Positions 1 to 6,966 of a DNA stretch of 64,000 nt are shown in pieces. A program made the position numbers and the translations under genes. The first letter of the stretch is position 1, and each line of letters opens with the position of its first letter. The notes below the pieces were generated by a model that searched no databases, was not told the DNA's origin, and saw nothing but the letters and a program-made list of their open reading frames with translations. Source of the DNA: JADCRZ01 sp039921525 (lineage in GTDB: Bacteria; Bacteroidota; Bacteroidia; Chitinophagales; Chitinophagaceae); NCBI GenBank assembly GCA_039921525.1, contig JBDSBP010000102.1, positions 1 to 64,000 on the forward strand, read 5' to 3'.

Positions 1-1
1 T

Positions 2-379
2 TCTACTCAAATTCAATTAAAAAATCCTAAACGCATACGCGCCACTAAGCCGGAGCAGGAAAAAGTAAACGACAGTAAACGTTATTCATTGCAATTGTTT
101 CGGGAAGGCAGGAGACCCGAAACCATAGCGGCCATGCGTGAAATAACGCAGGGTACAGTAGAATCACACCTGGCATTTTTTATAAGAACGGGTGAATTGG
201 ATATTCACGAATTGTTTCCAAAGGAAAAAGTGAATGTTATTTTCAAAGAGATACAACAAATGGAAGGGCCAGCCCTGGCTCCGGTAAAACAAAAATTAGG
301 CGACAACTATTCTTATGGTGAAATAAGGGCCGTGATAAGTTATTGGGAATGGATGAAGGAGGCAGGGATTGAAATTTAA
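2..379 (+). CDS. C-terminal end of a helicase with HTH domain (partial)
   Basis: The frame is open from base 2, so this is the 3' end of a gene that begins left of the window; about 125 residues are visible. It ends in a helix-turn-helix-like stretch (FREGRRPETIAAM, then GTVESHLAFFIRTGELD) followed by a helical tail. That arrangement resembles the HTH_40 domain at the C-terminus of RecQ-type and PIF1/UvrD-type helicases of Bacteroidota. No ATPase motif lies inside the window, so the type of helicase cannot be decided. Reading it as a free 96-residue protein from the TTG at 89 is less likely, because the frame continues upstream without a stop. Confidence 0.6.
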   Translation, partial: STQIQLKNPKRIRATKPEQEKVNDSKRYSLQLFREGRRPETIAAMREITQGTVESHLAFFIRTGELDIHELFPKEKVNVIFKEIQQMEGPALAPVKQKLGDNYSYGEIRAVISYWEWMKEAGIEI

Positions 380-426
380 AAGATCTGGTAGAGATGAATT
401 ACAGGGTGAGTTTTTTAAAGCAGTTT

Positions 427-585
427 ACTAAAAGTCGGGGCGTTTGTAGGGGCAGGGCTTGCCCCCGCCCTGTTACACCAAATACGTTTGGCATTTTGTT
501 GACGTTCCCGATAATGTTCTTGCAGTCTCGTCTGCAGCCAGGGCGGGGGCAAGCCCCGCCCCTACAAGCGCCCCCTTCTTTTAGT
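427..585. repeat. GC-rich MITE/REP-like inverted-repeat element
   Basis: About 159 bp bounded by imperfect inverted arms of roughly 46 bases. The left arm starts ACTAAAAG and the right arm ends CTTTTAGT. Inside both lies a GC-rich block (GTAGGGGCAGGGCTTGCCCC on the left, its near reverse complement ending at 567 on the right) that can itself form a hairpin. The GC content is far above the neighbourhood. It contains no gene; an open frame running through it is an artefact of the GC-rich arms. It sits between convergent genes and could also act as a transcription barrier. Confidence 0.7.
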
Positions 586-628
586 CATCTCTAACCTTGA
601 ACAATCTCTCGCTGGTTTTTTACTTCAT

Positions 629-1039
629 CTAACCAAGCGTTGCCTCATAAGTTATCTCCGTATTAAGTAATTTAGAAATCGGGCAGTTTTCCTTGGCATC
701 TTTTACAGACGCCTCAAATTTCTCCGCTGTAATTTCAGGTACTTTCGCCTTTACCGTCAAATGAGATTTTGAGATCACCCCATTGACAAACGTGATATCG
801 CATTTGGTTTCTATTTCATCTGCTGTAAAACCACCTTCACCCAATACAAAAGTTAACTTCATGGTAAAACATCCGGCATGTGCGGCGGCTACCAATTCTT
901 CCGGATTAGTACCCACTCCGTCCTCAAATCTCGATTTGTACGAATATTGGGTTTTATTCAAGACAGTACTCTGTGTCGTAAGATTCCCACTGCCTTCTTT
1001 TCCTGAGCCGTTCCAAACGGCTGTTGCGTTTCTGATCAT
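629..1039 (-). CDS. OsmC family peroxiredoxin-like protein
   Basis: A 136-residue protein of normal length for the OsmC/Ohr superfamily, thiol peroxidases that reduce organic hydroperoxides in the cytoplasm. The two catalytic cysteines are visible: Cys57 in AAAHAGCF and Cys119 in ENCPISKLL, and the family motif NPEELVAAAHAGC is intact. The N-terminal MIRNATAVWNGSGKEGSG is typical of the OsmC rather than the Ohr subgroup. It starts at ATG 1039, is divergent from pnuC and shares a 100-bp intergenic region with it. I see no OxyR- or OhrR-type site. The family assignment is firm; the substrate is inferred. Confidence 0.92.
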   Translation of the reverse strand: MIRNATAVWNGSGKEGSGNLTTQSTVLNKTQYSYKSRFEDGVGTNPEELVAAAHAGCFTMKLTFVLGEGGFTADEIETKCDITFVNGVISKSHLTVKAKVPEITAEKFEASVKDAKENCPISKLLNTEITYEATLG

Positions 1040-1139
1040 GTTTTAAATTTTAATGAATAATAAAGATACTTTCAATCTGCTTGTTTACGAACCACAAATT
1101 TTATGAATAAAGTAATAATATTGATATACATTTCTAATT

Positions 1140-1763
1140 ATGACCGCAGAACAAATTATCCGGCAATTTACTGAAGGAATGCTTCAAACAAGCTTCCTGG
1201 AATATATTGCCGTTTTTTTTGGTATCGGCAGCGTATGGTATTCAAAAAAGGAAGATATCCTGGTATATCCCGTTGGTCTTGTCAGTACCATCATATATGT
1301 GTACCTCAGTATTGAGGGGCATTTATTAGGCGAAGCAAGCGTAAACGTTTTTTATTCAGTGATGAGTGTTTATGGTTGGGTTTTATGGACAAGAAAGGAC
1401 GGGTTACTTCATCCTCTTTTAAAGATTACTTATTCTTCCCGGCGGGATTGGATTTTCCAGTTATCATTTTTTGCGGTGATGTATGGAATCATCTTTATTT
1501 CGTTGACCATTTTAAAAAAATATTTTGCGCCCGGCGCCATACCGTGGGCAGATGCTCTGGCATCGGCCACCGCCTATACCGGCATGTGGTTGATGGCCAA
1601 AAAAAAAGTGGAGAGCTGGCACTGGTGGATCGCTACCAACACCGCCTCGATACCCCTCTATTTTGTAAAAGGGTATGTATTTACAAGTGTGTTTTATTTT
1701 ATATTACTCCTTATGGCATTCTGGGGATTAGTGGCATGGAGAAAAAAACTGGTTATAAGATAA
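1140..1763 (+). CDS. pnuC: Nicotinamide riboside transporter PnuC
   Basis: A 207-residue integral membrane protein with about seven hydrophobic segments, matching PnuC (facilitated uptake of nicotinamide riboside across the inner membrane). Typical features are the N-terminal EYIAVFFGIGSVWYSKKEDI, YPVGLVSTIIYVYL, and the tryptophan-rich WHWWIATNTASIPLYF with FVKGYVFTSVFYF near the end. Related PnuT proteins carry thiamine, but the next gene is a NadR-like ribosylnicotinamide kinase, which favours nicotinamide riboside. The last codons, including the stop, overlap the left end of a dispersed inverted-repeat element (1748-1903), so the C-terminus may have been reshaped by that insertion. Confidence 0.92.
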   Translation: MTAEQIIRQFTEGMLQTSFLEYIAVFFGIGSVWYSKKEDILVYPVGLVSTIIYVYLSIEGHLLGEASVNVFYSVMSVYGWVLWTRKDGLLHPLLKITYSSRRDWIFQLSFFAVMYGIIFISLTILKKYFAPGAIPWADALASATAYTGMWLMAKKKVESWHWWIATNTASIPLYFVKGYVFTSVFYFILLLMAFWGLVAWRKKLVIR

Positions 1764-1903
1764 ATGTAAGATAACTCATTCACTGGCTATCAGCTTTCAG
1801 CTATCGGCCATCAGCAGGTCAATGTAGGATTCGCTTCCTCCTGATAGCTGAAAGCTGACGGCTGATAGCAAATGTGTCAAATTAATGTTAATATAACACT
1901 AGT
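1748..1903. repeat. MITE-like element with AGCTATCAGC palindrome, copy 1
   Basis: A 156-bp element. The right end (reading inward on the minus strand) is ACTAGTGTTATATTAAC, matching both ends of the copy at 16347-16503. The left end is a degenerate ACTGGTTATAAGATAA that overlaps the pnuC stop codon. The core is a long imperfect palindrome of GGCTATCAGC/GCTGATAGC units (about 1789-1869). It has no coding capacity and lies between pnuC and the NR kinase gene. Confidence 0.65.
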
Positions 1904-1948
1904 TAGTGTTCCCCTTATATTTTTAATAACAGCCGCTGGCATTAACCA

Positions 1949-2470
1949 ATGAAAAAAATAGTCATCATAGGCCCTGAATCTACTGGTAAAAGCACCTTAG
2001 CTATGGAGTTAGCTCAACACTATCAAACAGTTTGGGTAGAGGAATATGCACGCCGGTACCTGTTGAAAAATGGAATGAATTATACCTATGATGACCTGCT
2101 TACTATTGCCAAAGGGCAGGTGGAGCTGGAGGAGGAAGCGGCCAGGAATATTAAGAATGAGATGCTTTTCATTGATACGGACATGTATGTAATGAAGGTC
2201 TGGTGTGAATTTGTCTTCTCGAAATGCCATACCTGGATATTAAACCAGGTAGTGCAACAAAATTATGATTTATACCTGCTATGTAATACAGATCTCCCCT
2301 GGGTAAAGGACGAATTAAGAGAATACCCGGATCTGGAAAACAGGGAGTTATTATATCACATATACAAAGATATTATGATAAACCAGTCAGTACCCTGGAT
2401 CGATATCAGCGGAAATTACACACAAAGGCTTAAAAAGGCTATTCAGGGTATTAATGAACATCTTTTATGA
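1949..2470 (+). CDS. NadR-like ribosylnicotinamide kinase (AAA_28 ATPase)
   Basis: A 173-residue P-loop kinase. Walker A is GPESTGKST at residues 8-16 and the Walker B-like LFIDTD is at 73-78; EEYARRYL at about 31-38 is typical of the kinase domain of NadR. The family phosphorylates nicotinamide riboside to NMN. The adenylyltransferase and DNA-binding domains of enterobacterial NadR are absent, as is usual for the stand-alone Bacteroidota form. It lies 185 bp downstream of pnuC on the same strand, separated by a repeat element, so uptake and trapping of NR are probably coupled. A thiamine kinase role is a less likely alternative. Confidence 0.85.
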   Translation: MKKIVIIGPESTGKSTLAMELAQHYQTVWVEEYARRYLLKNGMNYTYDDLLTIAKGQVELEEEAARNIKNEMLFIDTDMYVMKVWCEFVFSKCHTWILNQVVQQNYDLYLLCNTDLPWVKDELREYPDLENRELLYHIYKDIMINQSVPWIDISGNYTQRLKKAIQGINEHLL

Positions 2471-2490
2471 AGTTGCGTTGATAGGTTTGA

Positions 2491-2686
2491 GGTGTGAGAA
2501 CGGCTGTCAGCTATCAGCTATCAGCTATCATATTTTGGGGATTAACTAATCAATATGTCCATCTTAATTAATTGATGGATGTTTTTAATGTTCGATGCTG
2601 ATGCAACATGTAATTGGGTGCTTTCAATATACATCTGGACAAAAGCTGACAGCTGATAGCTGACGGCTGACAGCCGTTCTCATACC
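2491..2686. repeat. Inverted-repeat element with AGCTATCAGC core, second type
   Basis: A 196-bp element with terminal arms GGTGTGAGAACGGCTGTCAG (left) and the reverse complement of GGTATGAGAACGGCTGTCAG (right). Each arm continues inward with iterated AGCTATCAGC or AGCTGATAGC units. The middle, about 110 bp, is AT-rich and contains a small CCATC/GATGG hairpin. The core unit is shared with the elements at 1748 and 16347 but the outer ends differ, so this is a separate subfamily. It lies between the NR kinase and the glycosyltransferase genes. Confidence 0.65.
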
Positions 2687-2710
2687 TACTACTCAACACA
2701 AACGCCTACT

Positions 2711-4381
2711 ATGCCTTTTATAAAAAAGCATCCGGTATTCCTGTTTTTATTAGCATGGTTTATATTAAATCTCGTTCAAGCTGGGAGTACCGGGTTATTT
2801 GATGATGAAGCTTATTACTGGGTATACTCTAAATTTCCCGCCTGGGGATATTTTGATCATCCCCCGATGATTGCTCTTTTTATTAAATTGGGGTATGGTT
2901 TAATTCACAATGAATTCGGCGTTCGCTTATTGATCGTTATAAGCAACACACTTACATTAGGCATTATTTACCTGTTACTGCCAAGGAAAAATGATACCGT
3001 CTTTTTTGCGATCGCCGGTTCTATGGCGATATTACAAATTGGCGGTATCATTGCCGTACCCGATCTTCCGCTAACTTTTTTTGTTGCACTATATTTCCTG
3101 GCGTATAGAAATTTCTGCCGGAAAATGGCCCTGGTTAATATATTTTTTCTTGGACTCGTAATGGCCCTGATGCTTTATACGAAGTATCATGCTATCCTGA
3201 TCATCTTTTTTACTTTTCTCTCCAACCCCAAAATGGCGCTTAAATACCAGGCTTATATTGCTGCCTTGTTTGGTGCTGCGTTATTTATCCCGCACCTCTA
3301 TTGGCAATACGTTCACGAATTTCCTTCGGTGTATTATCACCTGTTCGAACGAAACGCTATTACCTATGAGTTTTCGTTTACTATTGAATACATCCTGGGA
3401 CAGGTACTAATTGCAGGACCCTTTATGGGATGGTTGATATTATGGGCGGCATTTAAATATAAACCCCGCGATGATTTTGAAAAATCTTTACAATATTCTC
3501 TCTCGGGTATTTATATTCTATTTTTTATCAGCACGCTGAAAGGAAGGGTGGAAGCGAACTGGACGGTTCCCGCTTTTATTCCACTTATAATATTGAGTCA
3601 CCAATTTCTAATAGACAATTTGAAATGGCAACGCGTTCTCATCAGGTCTCTTCCACTTACGTTAGTTCTTGTTCTGGCGTTCAGAATTTATATGATGCTG
3701 GATATCGGGCCGCTTAAATTTGTTTCTAAAGATGAGTTTCATAAAAACAGGGCCTGGGCTGATAGTATTTATAAAAAGACAAAAGGTTTGCCCCTGGTGT
3801 TTATCAACTCCTATCAATATGCTTCTAAGTATTGGTTTTATACGGGAGTGCCTTCCTTCTCTTTAAATACTCCCACTTATAGAAGAAATAATTATAACTT
3901 CTGGCCGGTCGAAGATTCTTTATTTCATAAGAAGATTGTCGCACTATCTCCCCATGATTATTCTTATTATAAAGACAGTATTATCACACCACTGGGAACA
4001 ACGGGCATATTGGTGGTTGATACGTTTTATTCATTTTCAAAAGTTAATATCATTTCTCCACGTAAATTAGAAGTAGTAGAGGGAACTATTAAGAACTGCG
4101 TATTACAATTTACAGTAGAAGATGCCTACCTCAGAACATTTCAATCTCCCTTTTTGCGGGATTCTACTGTGTCGCTTGTTGTTGTGAAAGATGATAAAAT
4201 AACGTCACGATATTCTACAAATATACGATTGGCTGATATCATAAAAACGGAACAAACTATTACCACAACCTTTAAGGTAAACCTACGCAAAGGAAAATAC
4301 ATTACCTGTTATTCATTACCCACCTCACTTGAAAATGATCCTTCTTTAAATAGTAGTACAGTGATGTTAATTGTACGGTGA
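2711..4381 (+). CDS. Glycosyltransferase family 39/83-like membrane protein (PMT_2)
   Basis: A 556-residue polytopic membrane protein. The first lumenal loop carries GLFDDEAYYWVYS (Asp31/Asp32-Glu33) and YFDHPPM (47-53), the signature of ArnT/PMT-type transferases that move a sugar from a polyprenyl-phosphate donor to lipid A, protein or another acceptor on the outer face of the inner membrane. About ten hydrophobic segments follow up to residue 340, then a soluble C-terminal domain of about 200 residues with no motif I recognise. Neighbours give no hint of the acceptor. The family is firm; donor and acceptor are unknown. Confidence 0.85.
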   Translation: MPFIKKHPVFLFLLAWFILNLVQAGSTGLFDDEAYYWVYSKFPAWGYFDHPPMIALFIKLGYGLIHNEFGVRLLIVISNTLTLGIIYLLLPRKNDTVFFAIAGSMAILQIGGIIAVPDLPLTFFVALYFLAYRNFCRKMALVNIFFLGLVMALMLYTKYHAILIIFFTFLSNPKMALKYQAYIAALFGAALFIPHLYWQYVHEFPSVYYHLFERNAITYEFSFTIEYILGQVLIAGPFMGWLILWAAFKYKPRDDFEKSLQYSLSGIYILFFISTLKGRVEANWTVPAFIPLIILSHQFLIDNLKWQRVLIRSLPLTLVLVLAFRIYMMLDIGPLKFVSKDEFHKNRAWADSIYKKTKGLPLVFINSYQYASKYWFYTGVPSFSLNTPTYRRNNYNFWPVEDSLFHKKIVALSPHDYSYYKDSIITPLGTTGILVVDTFYSFSKVNIISPRKLEVVEGTIKNCVLQFTVEDAYLRTFQSPFLRDSTVSLVVVKDDKITSRYSTNIRLADIIKTEQTITTTFKVNLRKGKYITCYSLPTSLENDPSLNSSTVMLIVR

Positions 4382-4428
4382 ACTGTTTGACACGTAAGTT
4401 AAATCTTTTTCATGCGTTCATTTTCGAA

Positions 4429-4664
4429 GTTGAGACCTGACTTCCGAAGTCTTTCAAACTTGTAAAAAAGCGGGCTTGATTTGTTCAAAAATCAATAATC
4501 GATTGGTAAACTGTCGCATAAAAACCTATAAGGTTTGCGTTTTTTTTGCCGGCACTATGAGTTTCAAACCTTATAGGTTTAAACAGCGCCTGACCAAAGA
4601 ACACAATATTTGCGGAAGTCAGCGACTATACTTGTCATCGGCACTTCGGAAGTCAGGTCTCAAC
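4429..4664. repeat. MITE-like element with 22-bp perfect terminal inverted repeats, copy 1
   Basis: A 236-bp non-coding element. The left end at 4429-4450 (GTTGAGACCTGACTTCCGAA plus GT) and the right end at 4643-4664 are exact reverse complements over 22 bases. The interior shares long stretches with the copy at 20353-20624, for example TTGTTCAAAAATCAAT, CGATTGGTAAACT and ACAGCGCCTGA. A second palindrome (4522-4580) is nested inside this copy only. It fills almost all of the 311-bp gap between the convergent glycosyltransferase and mtgA genes. Confidence 0.75.
4522..4580. repeat. Nested palindrome inside the 4429-4664 element
   Basis: Perfect 16-bp inverted arms AAACCTATAAGGTTTG (4522-4537) and CAAACCTTATAGGTTT (4565-4580) around a 27-base loop containing a T8 run. 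Each arm is itself nearly palindromic. The other copy of the surrounding element lacks this piece, so it looks like a later insertion or a copy-specific hairpin. It could also act as a terminator between the convergent genes. Confidence 0.6.
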
Positions 4665-4692
4665 TTGTAAAAGAAGTATAATCTTCACCCCC

Positions 4693-5394
4693 TCAAAAAA
4701 TAATTTTCACAATATCCGGATCCCTTCCCAAATTATTCATCTGTCGAATCACCCAGGGATATTTTGCTGCCACATATATTGAAACCGGTTTTATGGTATA
4801 TCTTTTAGGATTAGGCAAACAGGCCGCAACCATTGCGGATTCCTGGCCGGTTAATTTGATAGCTGGTTTCTTAAAAATATTTTGTGCGGCCGCCTCAATT
4901 CCAAAAATCCCTTTTCCCATCTCTGCTACATTAAGGTACATTTCCAGGATTCTTTTCTTTCCCCAGATCAATTCGATCATAAAAGTAAAATACATTTCCA
5001 TTCCTTTGCGTATCCAGCTTCTTCCCTGCCATAAGAAAACATTTTTCGCTACCTGTTGGCTGATGGTACTGGCGCCGCGAACCCGGTTAGGTTTTTTTTT
5101 ATTGTAGGCCCTTGCTTTTTCAATGCTCTTCCAATCAAACCCTTTGTGATCGGCGAACAATTGATCTTCTGCTGCAATAACTGCCAGTTTAGCATTGGCA
5201 GGCATCTCATTCCAATTAATATAATCGCGGCGTAAGCCATCGCCTGATAATAAGCTAACCATCTGTGTAATCGTTATAGGAGGATTGATCCATTTTAGCG
5301 CCACCAGGAAAACCAGGTGCAAAATGAATACAAAAAGAAATGTCTTTTTGATCTTTCGCCAGGCGCCTGGTGCTGCAGCTTTTTTCTTCTTCAT
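4693..5394 (-). CDS. mtgA: Monofunctional peptidoglycan glycosyltransferase MtgA
   Basis: A GT51-family enzyme that polymerises lipid II into glycan strands on the periplasmic side of the inner membrane. From ATG 5394 the protein has 233 residues; a longer frame to 5415 would need a TTG start. One transmembrane helix (about 18-34) is followed by the GT51 motifs: EDQLFADHKGFD with the catalytic Glu near residue 76, GASTISQQ at about 107-114, the RKGME motif, and KKRILEMYLNVAEMG. There is no transpeptidase domain, so it is the monofunctional type. It is convergent with the upstream glycosyltransferase gene. Confidence 0.93.
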   Translation of the reverse strand: MKKKKAAAPGAWRKIKKTFLFVFILHLVFLVALKWINPPITITQMVSLLSGDGLRRDYINWNEMPANAKLAVIAAEDQLFADHKGFDWKSIEKARAYNKKKPNRVRGASTISQQVAKNVFLWQGRSWIRKGMEMYFTFMIELIWGKKRILEMYLNVAEMGKGIFGIEAAAQNIFKKPAIKLTGQESAMVAACLPNPKRYTIKPVSIYVAAKYPWVIRQMNNLGRDPDIVKIIF

Positions 5395-5526
5395 AGTTGC
5401 TTCATTCCGGTGCAATATTATCCATATTTTTTAAGGGTGGGATAACAATTCTACTTGAACAATTAATTAAAGATGCGCGATGCAGATTACAATAAATTTA
5501 ACGCAAGATGCAGAAATTATCAAAAT

Positions 5527-6111
5527 TCAGAAAGCTCTCAGAGCAGGAGGACCGGTCATGCGGACATATTCTACAATATATTTTTTCCCGTTCCGGTTAT
5601 TCATTTTATTTAACTGATTCAGCAGAAAGCCGATCCCGGCCACACCGAGTGAAATGCCCAGGCTCTTCAGGTTTTCCCGATCCGTAATGGGTTGTTTCAA
5701 ATATTTTCCATTAACCAGGTTAAGAGCGGCATATCCTATCCCACCAATCATAAGCATGCTTCCATTTTTAACAAACCCAAAAGATTCGCGTTTTTGAAAT
5801 TCTACGGTTTGTATATCCTTATAATGAAATCCTACTATATACGATCCTAAAGTATCTACACTGGAAACACCCCATTGATTTGGTACGGACCTTATGTCAA
5901 ACTCTTTTACAAATACAGAGTCACTATGAATAGCGGTTACTATCCCACCAATATAATTACCATAGACCGTCTGGCAGGAAATAAGGGACCCTGGAAAAAA
6001 TGTTTTAAGCGTACGATTATTTCGCTTTTTCACTTTTATAAAGTCGGAGACTTGTGAAAAACAAGGAGAAGAAAAAATCAGTAAAACAATTACAGGTAAA
6101 AATATACGCAT
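5527..6111 (-). CDS. Hypothetical secreted protein
   Basis: 194 residues. The N-terminus is a good signal peptide (MRIFLPVIVLLIFSSPCFS, cleavage likely around residue 20). The mature part begins with a basic stretch (KVKKRNNRTLKTFFPG), followed by a beta-rich segment with YGNYIGGIVTAIHSDSVFV that suggests a small barrel or SH3-like fold, then two glycine-rich hydrophobic segments near 120-170. I do not recognise a family. It lies between mtgA and a LysE gene on the same strand with gaps of 57-132 bp. The Cys in the signal region lacks a convincing lipobox. Confidence 0.7.
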   Translation of the reverse strand: MRIFLPVIVLLIFSSPCFSQVSDFIKVKKRNNRTLKTFFPGSLISCQTVYGNYIGGIVTAIHSDSVFVKEFDIRSVPNQWGVSSVDTLGSYIVGFHYKDIQTVEFQKRESFGFVKNGSMLMIGGIGYAALNLVNGKYLKQPITDRENLKSLGISLGVAGIGFLLNQLNKMNNRNGKKYIVEYVRMTGPPALRAF

Positions 6112-6168
6112 GCTTTTACTAAGTTACATCTAACACATAAAAGCATACACTATTATTTTGTTAACATG

Positions 6169-6810
6169 TCAGGTGTTTTTTTTCACCAGGAACATGGCTC
6201 CATAAAACAACACCATTCCGAAACCTATCAGGATAGTCCCGGAGAGCCTGTTAATGACCTTCATGTTGTGCAACGTTAATCGTTGTGCTAATTTACCAGC
6301 CATTAAAACCTTACACACATCAGCCCCCATATTGAATAACAGGCAGCTGGAAAAAATAATGATTCGTTGCTTGAGGGTATGTGTAACTGCAAACGCAGTG
6401 GCATTAAGCAACCAAAAGAAAATAACACTCGGGTTGAGTGTATTGATAAGAAAGCCGGCCGATGATAATTTTACGAAGTCTTTTTTTGACAAGCGGTTTA
6501 CAGTACCTTCAATGGTGGTTCGCAATTTTACCTTTTTAAAAAACACGAAGTACACTCCCATCATTACTAAAAAGACACTTCCAAAATAGCCAATCATTTG
6601 TTTGTATTGCAACACATGCGTTACCCACTCAGAAAAAGCATTGCTTAATATAACCAGCAAAATATCACTAATCCAAACACCGGCCACAAAACTAAATCCG
6701 CCTTCTTTACCATTATTTATACTTTGCTTGATGATTGTAAAAATTACAGGACCTACAGATAGGGTAAGAATAAGTCCCAAAGCTAATCCTTTCAATAATG
6801 CTTCTGTCAT
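6169..6810 (-). CDS. LysE/RhtB family amino-acid exporter
   Basis: A 213-residue membrane protein with about six hydrophobic segments. The N-terminal GLALGLILTLSVGPVIFTIIKQSINNG followed by GFSFVAGVWISD is characteristic of the LysE/RhtB/CadD superfamily, which exports amino acids or related small molecules across the inner membrane. Length is normal. It shows no link to its neighbours (the GH3 gene upstream, a secreted hypothetical protein downstream). The family is firm; the substrate cannot be told from the sequence. Confidence 0.88.
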   Translation of the reverse strand: MTEALLKGLALGLILTLSVGPVIFTIIKQSINNGKEGGFSFVAGVWISDILLVILSNAFSEWVTHVLQYKQMIGYFGSVFLVMMGVYFVFFKKVKLRTTIEGTVNRLSKKDFVKLSSAGFLINTLNPSVIFFWLLNATAFAVTHTLKQRIIIFSSCLLFNMGADVCKVLMAGKLAQRLTLHNMKVINRLSGTILIGFGMVLFYGAMFLVKKNT

Positions 6811-6966
6811 TGGCTGGCGAATCGATCTGATAAAGATAAAAAATAATACTACGGTGAATAGAAGCAGAAGGTGACTTATTATTATGTATTGTTATAATCT
6901 CACTATACTTTCATGAGCACCTCATATCCCATGAGCATGTATAATGTAGCCTGCCAGGTTTTAATT

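Noticed and set aside
394..594. A 66-residue plus-strand frame
   Set aside because: It lies across the GC-rich inverted-repeat element and the translated sequence has no protein character; the frame is open because of the GC-rich arms.
1376..1774. A 132-residue frame in another register inside pnuC
   Set aside because: PnuC has clear family motifs across the same bases; the alternative product is basic, cysteine-scattered and without pattern.
4476..4670. A 64-residue frame between the glycosyltransferase and mtgA genes
   Set aside because: It runs entirely through the MITE-like element and its homologous copy at 20353 does not keep the frame.
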